64,000 bases of DNA, taken from positions 81,246-145,245 of the forward strand of contig CATBDC010000005.1 of the NCBI GenBank assembly GCA_949502235.1. The letters are read 5' to 3'. Made by a program: the position numbers and the translations under genes. This stretch comes from an uncultured Lachnospiraceae bacterium. GTDB lineage: Bacteria; Bacillota; Clostridia; Lachnospirales; Lachnospiraceae. Shown one piece after another: positions 35,241 to 43,558 of the stretch; position 1 is the first letter of the stretch, and the number at the start of each line of letters is the position of its first letter. The notes under the pieces are model-generated. The model searched no databases and had not been told where the DNA came from. It worked only from the letters and a program-made list of their open reading frames with translations.

Positions 35241-36632
35241 CTAGTCCGTACCTGCGGCTTTCGCTCCGCACGCCGCCTGTCCGTTCTGCCTGTTCTGTGT
35301 GAGTTCCCCTATTTCCTTTAGGAAGTCATACCCTTTGGGTACAAGGGGAGTGTAAAACTCGGATATAATACTTGTACCTGTATCCACATAGCCACGCCCC
35401 TTTATCTGTTTTAAAAAGAAATCCTTATTTACTTCTCCGAACATCATAGAATAACCCAGCTCTGACATACGCCCAAGAGCCACACGAAAATTAAACTGGT
35501 CTCGGATTCCGTCGCCCAGATATTTTGCGTCTGGTCTCTGACAGGCGAGAATGAGAAAATATCCTGCCTGTCGCCCAAGCATGACTATCTGTTTCAGCTT
35601 GTTAAGGACAGCGGCATTTTCCTTTGTCGTTAGCATTTCCATAAACGCCACATATTCATCAAAGATTAAGAAGTGCGGCGGCAATCCTAAGTAAGCATAG
35701 TTTTCACCCGTCTTATAATTCTCCATGAGCTTCATTGTTTCCGAGCGTTCCATCATGCCGTTATAGAAATGGCCAATACAGGCGGTAATATCTTCCTTTT
35801 TGTAGTAGACTTCGGGCATGACAGCGGCGAGGTCGGCAAGGTCAGCGTTCTTCGGGTCTAACACATACATTACCGAATCACAGCGTAACAGAGCTTCGAT
35901 AATGGTAAGGATAAAATAGGTTTTTCCTCCACCTGTACCGCCAGCAATCAGCATGTGAGGGAGCTTGTCATACTCCCACCAGACATTTTTCATCAGTCGG
36001 AGCTTGCCCTTTTCTGCCCGTACCTCATTGATAGTAATGCGGTTTGCAATCGTATCATAGAGTAGAACATACTCTACATAGGAATCATGCAGCTCTTTGG
36101 ATACCAATTCACAGTATAAGCCTGTTTCCAGCTTTTTTTCCAAGTGTAGGAGCTGGTCTTGATACTTTCCCAGCGGGATTTCTGTCTGGATATGGAGCAA
36201 GCCATTCTCCATGCGATAATACATCTTTGGGAAATAGGTAATCCGTTCCTTTTTCCCATCTGACGGCAGGTCTTTGAAGATACCGCCGTCCTGTGAGGTT
36301 TCTGCTTCATACCAGCCATTTTCCAGAATCATTCTTGCCAGCTTTTGGCGGTGAAAGAGCTGCTTTACCTTGTCATATCGAAATCGGTAATAGAGCAGAG
36401 CAACGGTTAAACAGGCAAATGCTGATATAATGAGTGTAACTATCCTGTATGGCGTAAGGTGGAACTGTAGATTTCCGTTGCTAAAAAGCGTGACCGAGTT
36501 CCAGTCGGTTGTTATGATTGCCGTTAGGTTCAAAAGTATCATTGCCATAAAGAACAGCAGGAACAATGAGCCGGCAGAAAAATGAAAAACCAGCGACTTA
36601 TCGCTGGCTTTGATACGACTTCTTTTCTTCAT
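35241..36632 (-). CDS. coupling protein, Tn916 Orf21 / TcpA, FtsK-SpoIIIE type
   Basis: 463 residues. Two N-terminal membrane helices (about 18-42 and 62-82), then an FtsK-like ATPase with Walker A GGTGGGKT (Lys237) and Walker B 'HFLIFDEYVAF' near residue 325. 'LACQRPDAKYLGDGIRDQFNFRVALGRM' is the FtsK-like sensor part. It pumps the relaxase-bound strand into the channel. Located upstream of oriT and the relaxase as in Tn916. Confidence 0.94.
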   Translation of the reverse strand: MKKRSRIKASDKSLVFHFSAGSLFLLFFMAMILLNLTAIITTDWNSVTLFSNGNLQFHLTPYRIVTLIISAFACLTVALLYYRFRYDKVKQLFHRQKLARMILENGWYEAETSQDGGIFKDLPSDGKKERITYFPKMYYRMENGLLHIQTEIPLGKYQDQLLHLEKKLETGLYCELVSKELHDSYVEYVLLYDTIANRITINEVRAEKGKLRLMKNVWWEYDKLPHMLIAGGTGGGKTYFILTIIEALLRCDSVMYVLDPKNADLADLAAVMPEVYYKKEDITACIGHFYNGMMERSETMKLMENYKTGENYAYLGLPPHFLIFDEYVAFMEMLTTKENAAVLNKLKQIVMLGRQAGYFLILACQRPDAKYLGDGIRDQFNFRVALGRMSELGYSMMFGEVNKDFFLKQIKGRGYVDTGTSIISEFYTPLVPKGYDFLKEIGELTQNRQNGQAACGAKAAGTD

Positions 36633-36712
36633 AAATATTTAAAAATCCACTCCCTTTTATATTAAAGAAACAGTAAGCATGTAGTAACTATTTACATGAA
36701 CATAAAATACTG

Positions 36713-37420
36713 TCACTTTCTGTAAAATTTGATAGTATTTAGTTTCTCAACAGGTTCAATCCTCGTAATATCATCAAATCCCTTTAGAATTGTAATAGTA
36801 GTAAAATCTTTATCATCATCTGTAAAAATGTTCGCTAAAAGAAAACGAAATTCTTTCTGCCTAGAGAACCAGTTGTCCTTAATAAAAAAATGAGATAGAT
36901 TATTTGTATAATATTTTATCCAATAATTATCTTTTCTATCATAATCAACATAGATTACTTCTTTGAATCTAAACGCAATATTCTGTAATTGACAATAAAA
37001 ATTTATGCGTCCAAGAAATTCTTCTGGATAAGCTATAATCAGAAAATGCTCTCCAAAATCCTGCTTTAATGTTGTTTCGTCAAACAAATCATCTTTTAAC
37101 ACATAACACTTTTTACTATAGTCATAAAGAAAATCATTTTCTTTTAAACAAGTACAACAAAAAATTGGTGTTTTTGAATCTTCATAAGACGAAAAAGACA
37201 TATAATCAGGATTGGGAACCCTTTTTCCGTTTATCCAAACAGGGACATTTCTTTGAACCTTACTTGAATCATACCTGTCGCCCTTACCTCGCATTCTTGT
37301 TTTGTATTCTAAGTCTTTAAAATATTGTGATTCTTTCATATAAATAAGTCCATGTTGCAATTCTTCCAAATGTTCTTTCTTTCCAAATTTGATAAAAGCA
37401 ATATAATCAATATTAGACAA
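36713..37420 (-). CDS. unknown AT-rich gene inserted between orf21 and orf22 equivalents
   Basis: 235 residues from TTG 37420, 7 bp after AAAGGAG. No known motif: 'IAFIKFGKKEHLEELQHGLIYMKESQYFKDLE' at the start, two close cysteines ('FCCTC', about 95), and a C-terminus rich in Phe and Asp. No membrane segment. Base composition is clearly more AT-rich than its neighbours, and it has its own promoter. Tn916 has no gene here, so it is cargo; a host-defence or exclusion role is possible but unsupported. Confidence 0.75.
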   Translation of the reverse strand: MSNIDYIAFIKFGKKEHLEELQHGLIYMKESQYFKDLEYKTRMRGKGDRYDSSKVQRNVPVWINGKRVPNPDYMSFSSYEDSKTPIFCCTCLKENDFLYDYSKKCYVLKDDLFDETTLKQDFGEHFLIIAYPEEFLGRINFYCQLQNIAFRFKEVIYVDYDRKDNYWIKYYTNNLSHFFIKDNWFSRQKEFRFLLANIFTDDDKDFTTITILKGFDDITRIEPVEKLNTIKFYRK

Positions 37421-37478
37421 AAAATCACTCCTTTAGCAAAAAATATAAATGTAATTGGGAATTAACTTATACGTTTAT

Positions 37479-37507
37479 AGTATAGTCCATTTTACTACTA
37501 TAGGCAA
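37479..37507 (-). promoter_or_regulatory. promoter of the 235-residue gene
   Basis: Minus strand TTGCCT-17-TATACT, about 60 bp before the start. It lies in a TATAGT-rich stretch with several inverted pieces. Confidence 0.6.
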
Positions 37508-37512
37508 CTATA

Positions 37513-37890
37513 CTATTTTTGCTGTTCACGCTTTTTCTGTCCGATATCTAATGAATCAGAAACTCGCTTTTTCAAAACAATATCCTCTGCCTTGATATAC
37601 CAGTCCACGTCTGCCCCCTGAAACGTAGCCGTCGCCACCGTATCCGCTACAGGATTGATAATCTCCACCTCCGCATTATAATCAAATTCCTTTAACGGCA
37701 CGGCAGCCGGAATACTCACCTGTATCATGCGCCCCTGTCCTCTGGATTTCAAATCGTAGGTACGCTCCTTGATTTCTTCAGAAACCGTTCCGTCTTCATT
37801 CTGCTTATGCACTTCACGCCGCAATGCGGAGAACTTAAGCAACCCGAATGTCTTTTCCTTATCTATAATGATTCCATTTGCTAATCTCAT
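37513..37890 (-). CDS. DUF961/YdcP-family protein, Tn916 Orf22-like
   Basis: 125 residues. 'MRLANGIIIDKEKTFGLLKFSALRREVHKQNEDG' and the 'YDLKSRGQGRMIQVSIPAAVPLKEFDYNAEVEIINPV' part are the DUF961 signature; Orf22 of Tn916 is of the same length. Paired with an Orf23-like paralogue upstream by 16 bp. In ICEBs1-type elements the relatives help replication after excision, a role that is suspected rather than settled. Confidence 0.9.
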   Translation of the reverse strand: MRLANGIIIDKEKTFGLLKFSALRREVHKQNEDGTVSEEIKERTYDLKSRGQGRMIQVSIPAAVPLKEFDYNAEVEIINPVADTVATATFQGADVDWYIKAEDIVLKKRVSDSLDIGQKKREQQK

Positions 37891-37906
37891 AATCTCTGAT
37901 ACCTCC

Positions 37907-38221
37907 TTACGCTTTCACCATATCGTCAGCAGACAAAATATAGTTTGTGAACCCACGGTTGCCGATTTTATAACCCTCTGCGGTAATCTTCGGATTAATA
38001 AGCCGTATTTTTTCTTCAACCTCGAAATTCTTCTCTCCAGCAGTAGCAGGCAGCACCACAATAATGTCGTCGGCTCTCTGTACGTCTGAATACAAGTTAT
38101 AGCTACGGGAAATTACAGCCATACGCCCGTTGATTCTCCGCTGTTCTACCTTATTCTCACCTGCAAATTCCAGATTCCCGAAAGTCTTTTCCATGTTCGG
38201 GATAACATGCTTTAATTCCAT
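37907..38221 (-). CDS. DUF961/YdcP-family protein, Tn916 Orf23-like
   Basis: 104 residues: 'MELKHVIPNMEKTFGNLEFAGENKVEQRRINGR', 'SRSYNLYSDVQRADDIIVVLPA' and 'GNRGFTNYILSADDM'. It is the first gene of the transfer operon and a paralogue of the downstream Orf22-like protein. Confidence 0.9.
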   Translation of the reverse strand: MELKHVIPNMEKTFGNLEFAGENKVEQRRINGRMAVISRSYNLYSDVQRADDIIVVLPATAGEKNFEVEEKIRLINPKITAEGYKIGNRGFTNYILSADDMVKA

Positions 38222-38264
38222 ATATGTTTACCTCTTTCTTTCTGATTTTTCTATACCTCCATAT

Positions 38265-38281
38265 GGGGAGCTACACTCCCC
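38265..38281. promoter_or_regulatory. hairpin in the leader of the transfer operon
   Basis: GGGGAG-CTACA-CTCCCC, 44 bp upstream of the Orf23-like gene in the 196-bp gap before the adhesin stop. No other gene is seen in that gap. Confidence 0.45.
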
Positions 38282-38417
38282 AAACCCCTTGTGTACTGTT
38301 TTTTCCAGCCAATCAAAAAGACGATTGACCGAAAAGAAACAGTTTGTATGTCTCATATAACTGTATATTTTCAAGGCGGCGAACGGGAACAAAATCTCAT
38401 ATGCTGATTCCCCCGTA

Positions 38418-41400
38418 TTAATTATGGTTTGCTTTCATACTGCGGTATTTCCTGTATGCTGTAAATACCAGTCCGGCAGCGGATAAAATAAGCAGGAGAA
38501 ACAGGAGCGCAAGATTTGTCGTGTCGCCTGTTTTCGGTGGATTGCCTTTGCCTGTCGGCGTGCCGGATTCTGGTGTGGTCGGCTTGTCGGGATTTCCTGT
38601 GATTGTCACCGTCTGCCCCTTATCCTCAATGTCCTCTAAGGAAACTGTATCAACAATCGTTACTTCCTTGCCAGCGTCGATTGTCTTTTCTCCTGTAGCT
38701 TTATCGGCAGCGTTGGTGTGCATAGTGATAATGCGCTCTGTAATCGTCACGGTCTGCCTGTCATTTTCAATATCTTTATGCTCCGCTACCTTAACCGGCT
38801 CGTCGGGATTCGTCACGTCGTATAGTTCCTCAAAAGTCACCAGCTCTTTTCCGGCAAGCGCACTGGCATTAAAGGTAAAGAAAAGCTGCATTTCCATTTC
38901 AGAATCCTTTGCGGTAAATGTAAGGTCATTCACCACAGGCTTTCCATCAATCAGAAGTTCCGTATTTTCCGATTTCACCATTTCCCAGCCTTTGAGCTGA
39001 TACTTTGTATTTTTCTCCAATCCGGCTAACGCTACTGTATCAACAATCGTTATATCTTTGCTGGCAAGAATCATCTTGTCGTCTGTCGCTTTATCGCAAG
39101 CCTTTGTATGAATGTCTATCACACGTTCCTCAATCTTTACCGTCTGCCCGTCGTCCTCAATATCTTTATGCTCCGCTACTTTAACCGGCTCATCAGGATT
39201 CGTTACGTCGTATAGTTCCTCAAAAGTCACCAGCTCTTTTCCGGCGAGCGCACTGGCATTGAATGTAAAAGCAATCTGGACTTCCATCTTAGAATCCTTT
39301 GCGGTGAATGTAAGGTCATTTTCTACAGGTTTTCCGTCAATCAGAGGTTCCGCATTTTCAGACTTCACCATTTCCCAGCCTTTGAGCTGGTATTTTGTGC
39401 CATTCTTTAACCCGTCCAAAGAAACCGTATCAACAATCGTCACATTCTTACCTGCAATGATGGATTTCTCCCCAGTAGCCTTGTCCGCAGCGGTTGTGTG
39501 AATCGAAAGCTCCAGCTCGTATTCATCGGTCAGCGTTCCCAAGTCAATTACAACCTTATTTCTGGATACGACCACATCAAAGGCTGGAATCAACGTCAAT
39601 CCTTTGTTGGAATCACAGCGGAGTTCCTCTATCTCGTATGTATCATAGGGCAGCGCACCTTTGCTGTCGTCCGGCTCTGACGTTCCGAACCAGATACCGT
39701 CCTCGCTGGATTTTCCGGCATTGGTATTTTTCTTATGGGAAGTCCAGTCAGCGGCAGTAGAAAACTGACCGTTTTTATCGGTTACAATCCTATGACTTTC
39801 CCCTGTAGTTTTGCTTGTGATTTTAAACGGCACGTCGGAAAGCCGCTTATGTGTGCCAGAACCGATTTTCACGCCCTCAATATCCCCTCGCTTTATCTGG
39901 TTGTAAATAGATTGTTTCGCTGATGTCAAATCTACCATTTCTCCGTTATTTACAATGTCAAACTCACGGGAAATTGCACCGTCTATCAGATACCCCTCCG
40001 GCGGCGCTGTTTCCTCAAGCCTGTAATGACCGTAGGGGAGTGCGTCGGCGACAGTTGTAGCGATACCGTCAATCCCTGTATGGATAGTCTTTACCACTTC
40101 ATTCTTCTGATATAATTTCCCGTCAACCAGCATGGGATTGACATTCAGTGAAGTGATGGCAAAGGCTGTATCTCTGAAAGTTGCGCCGCCCTGTGGTTTC
40201 GTTTCTTTTGTTTCAAGGTCTCGTTTCTGGATTTTCACGCCGCCACGAATAACCTTGTCCGATACCAAGTAACGGTTGCCGCCGCTTAGTGTCGCAAGCT
40301 CCCCATTCTCCCTTATCTGCGCCGCATATACGCCTGTTACCCGTTCAGAAGTTCCATTTACCTGCAAATATGCACCGTCCAGCAGATAACCTTTCGGAGC
40401 AACTTTTTCTTCTACCGTGATTGTGCCAAGCGGCAGACAGATAGAGCCATTCTGCGTATAAAAACTGTCGCCAGAAACTTTGTAGGAATCCGCTAACCGT
40501 GTGATATAGTGGGTTGTGCCGTCGCTGCCTTTCTCCGCTTTTGTCCGTGTCGTCCATGTGCGTGTCGGTGCTGATGGGAGATTGTCTCTGGTGTAATATC
40601 CGTCGTAATATTTCCAGACAAACTCTGCGCCCTCTAAGGCAGCGTTTCCTTGTGGCGTGCCTTTTGAAGTATCCATATCCAGCTTGAAAAGCTCAATCTG
40701 TGTGTTTGTAGCTTTTGGTGTATCACTGACCTTTAAAGTGGTAGTCTCACTTACTTTAACTGTAAGGGTATGGACGGTCTTATCAAGCTGAAATCCCTTT
40801 GGAGCTTTTGTCTCTTTCACATAATATGTTCCGGCTCGTAGCTCCACCGTATTTGTATTGCCGTTTCCGTCTGTAGTGAGAGTAGCAGCAGACTTCGTAC
40901 AGCCTTTATCAGAATATACCCCATAGGTCGCACCAGAGAGGGAGTAACAGTCATTTCCTCTGGTGATACCTGTATTCGTGGAGCTTTTCTGTAAATTCCC
41001 GTTTCCTACCGCTAAATTCGCCCAGAACTGCCCTAAGTCCTGCCCCTCTCCAGTGTAGATATAGCCGCCGCAATCATAACGGTTTTTGTTTTCTTTGGCA
41101 AAAGCCTTTGCATTGGCATAGAGTTCATTCTGCTCACTTTTGGGGATTTCATCATAGGCAACATGCGTATTTTTATATCCCCAGCCTAAATGAACGCTTA
41201 ACCTGCGCCATACGGTACACTGTTGGAGCAGGTAAGCCTGTTCAGCGGAATAATTTTTCGTATGTTTCTTGACATATTCCAGATTGAGAGCCACGTCATT
41301 AATCTGCGTTTCGCTCAACCGTTCCGTAGCGTTCTTCCGTATTTTATTTCCAGATTGGAACGCTGCGCCTAGTTGGATACAATAAGCCGTCTTTCCGTCA

Positions 41401-41591
41401 GCTTTCAACCACCCCTCTTCAAAAGTGGATTCTTTTGAGCCGCCGTCTGTCACTTTGACAACCGTACCTGCGTGACCGTCTGAATGAGTGTAGACGGAAT
41501 CAGCGGCGTGTATCTGCGTGACAGGCAAGGTTGTAAATACGGTCACTATAGCAAGAATCGCTGTCAGTAACCGTTTCAAGATTTTTTCCAT
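38418..41591 (-). CDS. VaFE-repeat / thioester surface adhesin with sortase signal
   Basis: 1057 residues from ATG 41591. Signal peptide (about 1-30), a thioester-domain-like start ('TAYCIQLGAAFQSG'), Cna-B/SpaA domains with E-box 'YYVKETKAPKGF', two full VaFE repeats (about 119 residues each, 'GKELVTFEELYDVTNPDEPVKVAEH'), a third repeat cut short by an in-frame gap, then a sorting signal 'NPPKTG' (a variant LPXTG), a hydrophobic helix and a basic tail. Likely covalently fixed to the wall; may bind hosts or aid mating contact. Occupies the right end of the element beyond orf23. Confidence 0.88.
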   Translation of the reverse strand: MEKILKRLLTAILAIVTVFTTLPVTQIHAADSVYTHSDGHAGTVVKVTDGGSKESTFEEGWLKADGKTAYCIQLGAAFQSGNKIRKNATERLSETQINDVALNLEYVKKHTKNYSAEQAYLLQQCTVWRRLSVHLGWGYKNTHVAYDEIPKSEQNELYANAKAFAKENKNRYDCGGYIYTGEGQDLGQFWANLAVGNGNLQKSSTNTGITRGNDCYSLSGATYGVYSDKGCTKSAATLTTDGNGNTNTVELRAGTYYVKETKAPKGFQLDKTVHTLTVKVSETTTLKVSDTPKATNTQIELFKLDMDTSKGTPQGNAALEGAEFVWKYYDGYYTRDNLPSAPTRTWTTRTKAEKGSDGTTHYITRLADSYKVSGDSFYTQNGSICLPLGTITVEEKVAPKGYLLDGAYLQVNGTSERVTGVYAAQIRENGELATLSGGNRYLVSDKVIRGGVKIQKRDLETKETKPQGGATFRDTAFAITSLNVNPMLVDGKLYQKNEVVKTIHTGIDGIATTVADALPYGHYRLEETAPPEGYLIDGAISREFDIVNNGEMVDLTSAKQSIYNQIKRGDIEGVKIGSGTHKRLSDVPFKITSKTTGESHRIVTDKNGQFSTAADWTSHKKNTNAGKSSEDGIWFGTSEPDDSKGALPYDTYEIEELRCDSNKGLTLIPAFDVVVSRNKVVIDLGTLTDEYELELSIHTTAADKATGEKSIIAGKNVTIVDTVSLDGLKNGTKYQLKGWEMVKSENAEPLIDGKPVENDLTFTAKDSKMEVQIAFTFNASALAGKELVTFEELYDVTNPDEPVKVAEHKDIEDDGQTVKIEERVIDIHTKACDKATDDKMILASKDITIVDTVALAGLEKNTKYQLKGWEMVKSENTELLIDGKPVVNDLTFTAKDSEMEMQLFFTFNASALAGKELVTFEELYDVTNPDEPVKVAEHKDIENDRQTVTITERIITMHTNAADKATGEKTIDAGKEVTIVDTVSLEDIEDKGQTVTITGNPDKPTTPESGTPTGKGNPPKTGDTTNLALLFLLLILSAAGLVFTAYRKYRSMKANHN

Positions 41592-41620
41592 AATGTTATG
41601 ATTCTCCTTTCGTTTTAGGT

Positions 41621-41683
41621 AAAAAAATAGACGCTCATTTCTGAACGTCTGAAAATAGAAAAGGAACGCTGACTCTGCGTTCC
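41621..41683 (-). promoter_or_regulatory. tandem leader hairpins, attenuator-like
   Basis: Going with transcription: GGAACGC-7-GCGTTCC (41663-41683), then a stem with a GAAA loop (41629-41650) followed by TATTTTTTT. The second has terminator form and lies only ~30 bp before the adhesin start, so transcription of the adhesin may be attenuated. Confidence 0.6.
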
Positions 41684-41756
41684 AATCCATTCGTTATGAT
41701 ATTTTTTATTAAAGCACTATCTGAAAAGAATAGCAGATTTCTCCAAATACCATTCT

Positions 41757-41777
41757 CTGACACCAATTTTGACACCA
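41757..41777 (+). promoter_or_regulatory. right arm-type integrase sites
   Basis: CTGACACCA (41757-41765) and TTGACACCA (41769-41777), matching the left-end pair in sequence and orientation. Confidence 0.6.
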
Positions 41778-41900
41778 AATTTTTTAAAAAAGACAAATAA
41801 TAATAAAACGAGATAAAATCGTAAAATCCGTATAACGCCTGTAAATAGGCGCTTACGACACTTTATGAAATTAGATAAAATCCACGCCATAATAACAAGG

Positions 41901-41914
41901 GGTGAGTGCTAATT
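41901..41914 (+). repeat. attR core, 14 bp
   Basis: GGTGAGTGCTAATT, exact copy of 16415-16428; adjacent to the chromosomal merR promoter region. Confidence 0.75.
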
Positions 41915-41948
41915 AATTTGTGAAAAAATTGTGAAGTAAAAAATCCTA

Positions 41949-41979
41949 TTGACTTGGAGTAAACTCTAGATGATATACT
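41949..41979 (+). promoter_or_regulatory. MerR-type promoter with overlong spacer
   Basis: TTGACT and TATACT are separated by 19 bp, and the spacer contains the dyad GGAGT-AA-ACTC. Spacing and dyad are the hallmarks of MerR-controlled promoters. Confidence 0.75.
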
Positions 41980-42010
41980 TACTACATTACAGAAATAAGA
42001 GGTGAGGGAT

Positions 42011-42385
42011 ATGACAATTTCTGAGGTGAGTGAAAAGTATGAGATTTCTCAGGATACGCTCCGTTATTATGAGCGTATCGGGGCGATTCCGCCGGTTCAC
42101 CGGACGAAGGGGGGAGTGCGGGATTATACCGAAGAGGATACGGGCTGGATTGAGCTTGTGAAGTGTATGAGAAGCGCAGGTCTTTCCGTGGAGGCTCTTG
42201 TCCAGTACGTAAAGCTTACACAGAAGGGCGACACTACACTTCTAGAAAGACGAGAGCTGTTAAACGGACAGAGGGAACAGCTTATCGGACAGCTTGAGGC
42301 AATCCGCAGGGCAAAGGAACGGCTGGATTATAAAATATCGCGCTATGACGAGGCGCTGAAGACCGGTAGATTAAGCTGGGATTAA
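42011..42385 (+). CDS. MerR-family regulator
   Basis: 124 residues from ATG 42011; the GTG at 42002 overlaps the ribosome site. N-terminal winged helix 'TISEVSEKYEISQDTLRYYERIGAIPPVHRT' (1-35), then a coiled-coil ('LLERRELLNGQREQLIGQLEAIRRAKERLDYK'). No metal-binding cysteine tail, so it probably senses an organic or redox signal. It is 29 bp before the first aldo/keto reductase and has the MerR-type promoter in front. Confidence 0.92.
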   Translation: MTISEVSEKYEISQDTLRYYERIGAIPPVHRTKGGVRDYTEEDTGWIELVKCMRSAGLSVEALVQYVKLTQKGDTTLLERRELLNGQREQLIGQLEAIRRAKERLDYKISRYDEALKTGRLSWD

Positions 42386-42414
42386 AAAATGAAAATAAAA
42401 GGAGGACATATTTT

Positions 42415-43539
42415 ATGATTTACAGAGAGTTTCAGGATTTAAAATTATCCGCACTTGGAATGGGGACAATGAGGCTTCCTCTAATCGGAGGAAAGGACGA
42501 ATGTATTGATGAGGCGGCAGCGGCTGAGATGACAGAGTATGCCATGAAGCACGGGGTGAATTATTATGACACGGCGTGGGGATATCATGGAGGTAATTCA
42601 GAGACGGTTATGGGAAGGATATTAAAGAAATATCCCCGTGACAGCTTTTATCTTGCAACAAAATTTCCCGGATATGACCTTGCCAATATGCCGAAGGCCG
42701 AAGAGATTTTTGAAAAGCAGCTTGAGAAATGCCAGGTAGAATACTTTGATTTTTATTTGTTCCACAATGTCTGCGAGATGAATATTAACGAATATCTGGA
42801 TGAGAAATATGGTATATTTGAATATTTAATGAAGCAGAAGGAAAACGGTAGGATTAAGCATCTTGGCTTTTCCGCCCACGGCTCTTATGAGGTGATTAAG
42901 CGTTTCCTTGAGGCATATGGAGAGCACATGGAGTTTTGCCAGCTTCAGATTAACTATGTGGACTGGGAATTCCAGCAGGCAAAGGAAAAGGCGGAGCTTC
43001 TCGGTGAATGGAATATCCCGGTATGGGTTATGGAGCCCCTTCGCGGCGGCATGCTTGCATCCCTATCAGAGGAAAACAGTGCAAGTCTTAAGGAACTGCG
43101 CCCAGATGAAGGAATTCCTGCATGGGCCTTCCGTTTCCTTCAGAGTATTCCTAATGTAAAGGTGATTCTTTCAGGAATGTCCGATTATGAGCAGATGAAG
43201 GATAATATACATACATTCGAGACAGAGAAGCCTCTGAATGACACAGAGATGGATGAGGTTCTTAAGCTTGCTGCAAGGATGGTAAATGGAGTACCCTGTA
43301 CAAAGTGCCACTACTGTACCAGCCACTGCCCTCAGGGAATCGATATTCCCTTCATGATTGAGCTATACAATGAGCATATATTTACCGGCGGCGGTTTTAT
43401 TGCTCCTATGGCGCTTATGGCAGTTCCGGAGGAACAAAAGCCCTCTGCCTGTGTGGGATGCAGAAGCTGTGAGGCAGTCTGTCCCCAGCAGATAAAGATA
43501 TCAGAGATTATGGCAGATTTTGTAGAAAAGCTTAAATAG
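42415..43539 (+). CDS. aldo/keto reductase with two C-terminal 4Fe-4S motifs (1)
   Basis: 374 residues. The (beta/alpha)8 AKR barrel occupies about 1-270, with the catalytic Tyr region 'YYDTAWGYHGG' near 52 and Lys in 'ATKFPGYDL' near 82. Two ferredoxin motifs follow: 'CTKCHYCTSHCP' (about 299) and 'CVGCRSCEAVCP' (about 344). Such enzymes occur in anaerobes and reduce carbonyls with electrons that may come from ferredoxin or NADPH. Controlled with its paralogue by the MerR protein, probably. Confidence 0.9.
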   Translation: MIYREFQDLKLSALGMGTMRLPLIGGKDECIDEAAAAEMTEYAMKHGVNYYDTAWGYHGGNSETVMGRILKKYPRDSFYLATKFPGYDLANMPKAEEIFEKQLEKCQVEYFDFYLFHNVCEMNINEYLDEKYGIFEYLMKQKENGRIKHLGFSAHGSYEVIKRFLEAYGEHMEFCQLQINYVDWEFQQAKEKAELLGEWNIPVWVMEPLRGGMLASLSEENSASLKELRPDEGIPAWAFRFLQSIPNVKVILSGMSDYEQMKDNIHTFETEKPLNDTEMDEVLKLAARMVNGVPCTKCHYCTSHCPQGIDIPFMIELYNEHIFTGGGFIAPMALMAVPEEQKPSACVGCRSCEAVCPQQIKISEIMADFVEKLK

Positions 43540-43558
43540 ACTTAAGGAGAGCGCAGGT

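Larger units (their letters stand above)
16415..41914. mobile_element. Tn916-family integrative conjugative element, about 25.5 kb
   Basis: The interval carries, in Tn916 order, int, xis, orf8, orf7, orf9, then orf13 to orf23 equivalents, including VirB4-like ATPase, relaxase and coupling protein. Both ends have pairs of TTGACACCA-like arm sites, and the 14-bp GGTGAGTGCTAATT occurs at 16415-16428 and 41901-41914. In the tet(M) position it has a KTR protein, a lipoprotein and a two-component system. No known antibiotic-resistance gene is seen. Extra cargo: an AAA+ cassette, an unknown gene at 36.7 kb and an adhesin at the right end. Confidence 0.92.

Noticed and set aside
38521..39501. Open frames with repeated Ser/Val-rich sequence on the plus strand
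   Set aside because: They are the antisense of the VaFE repeats of the adhesin.
41591..41690. N-terminal extension of the adhesin (MDWNAESAFLF...)
   Set aside because: It runs through two hairpins and has no ribosome site; the signal peptide starts at 41591. A short leader peptide cannot be fully excluded.
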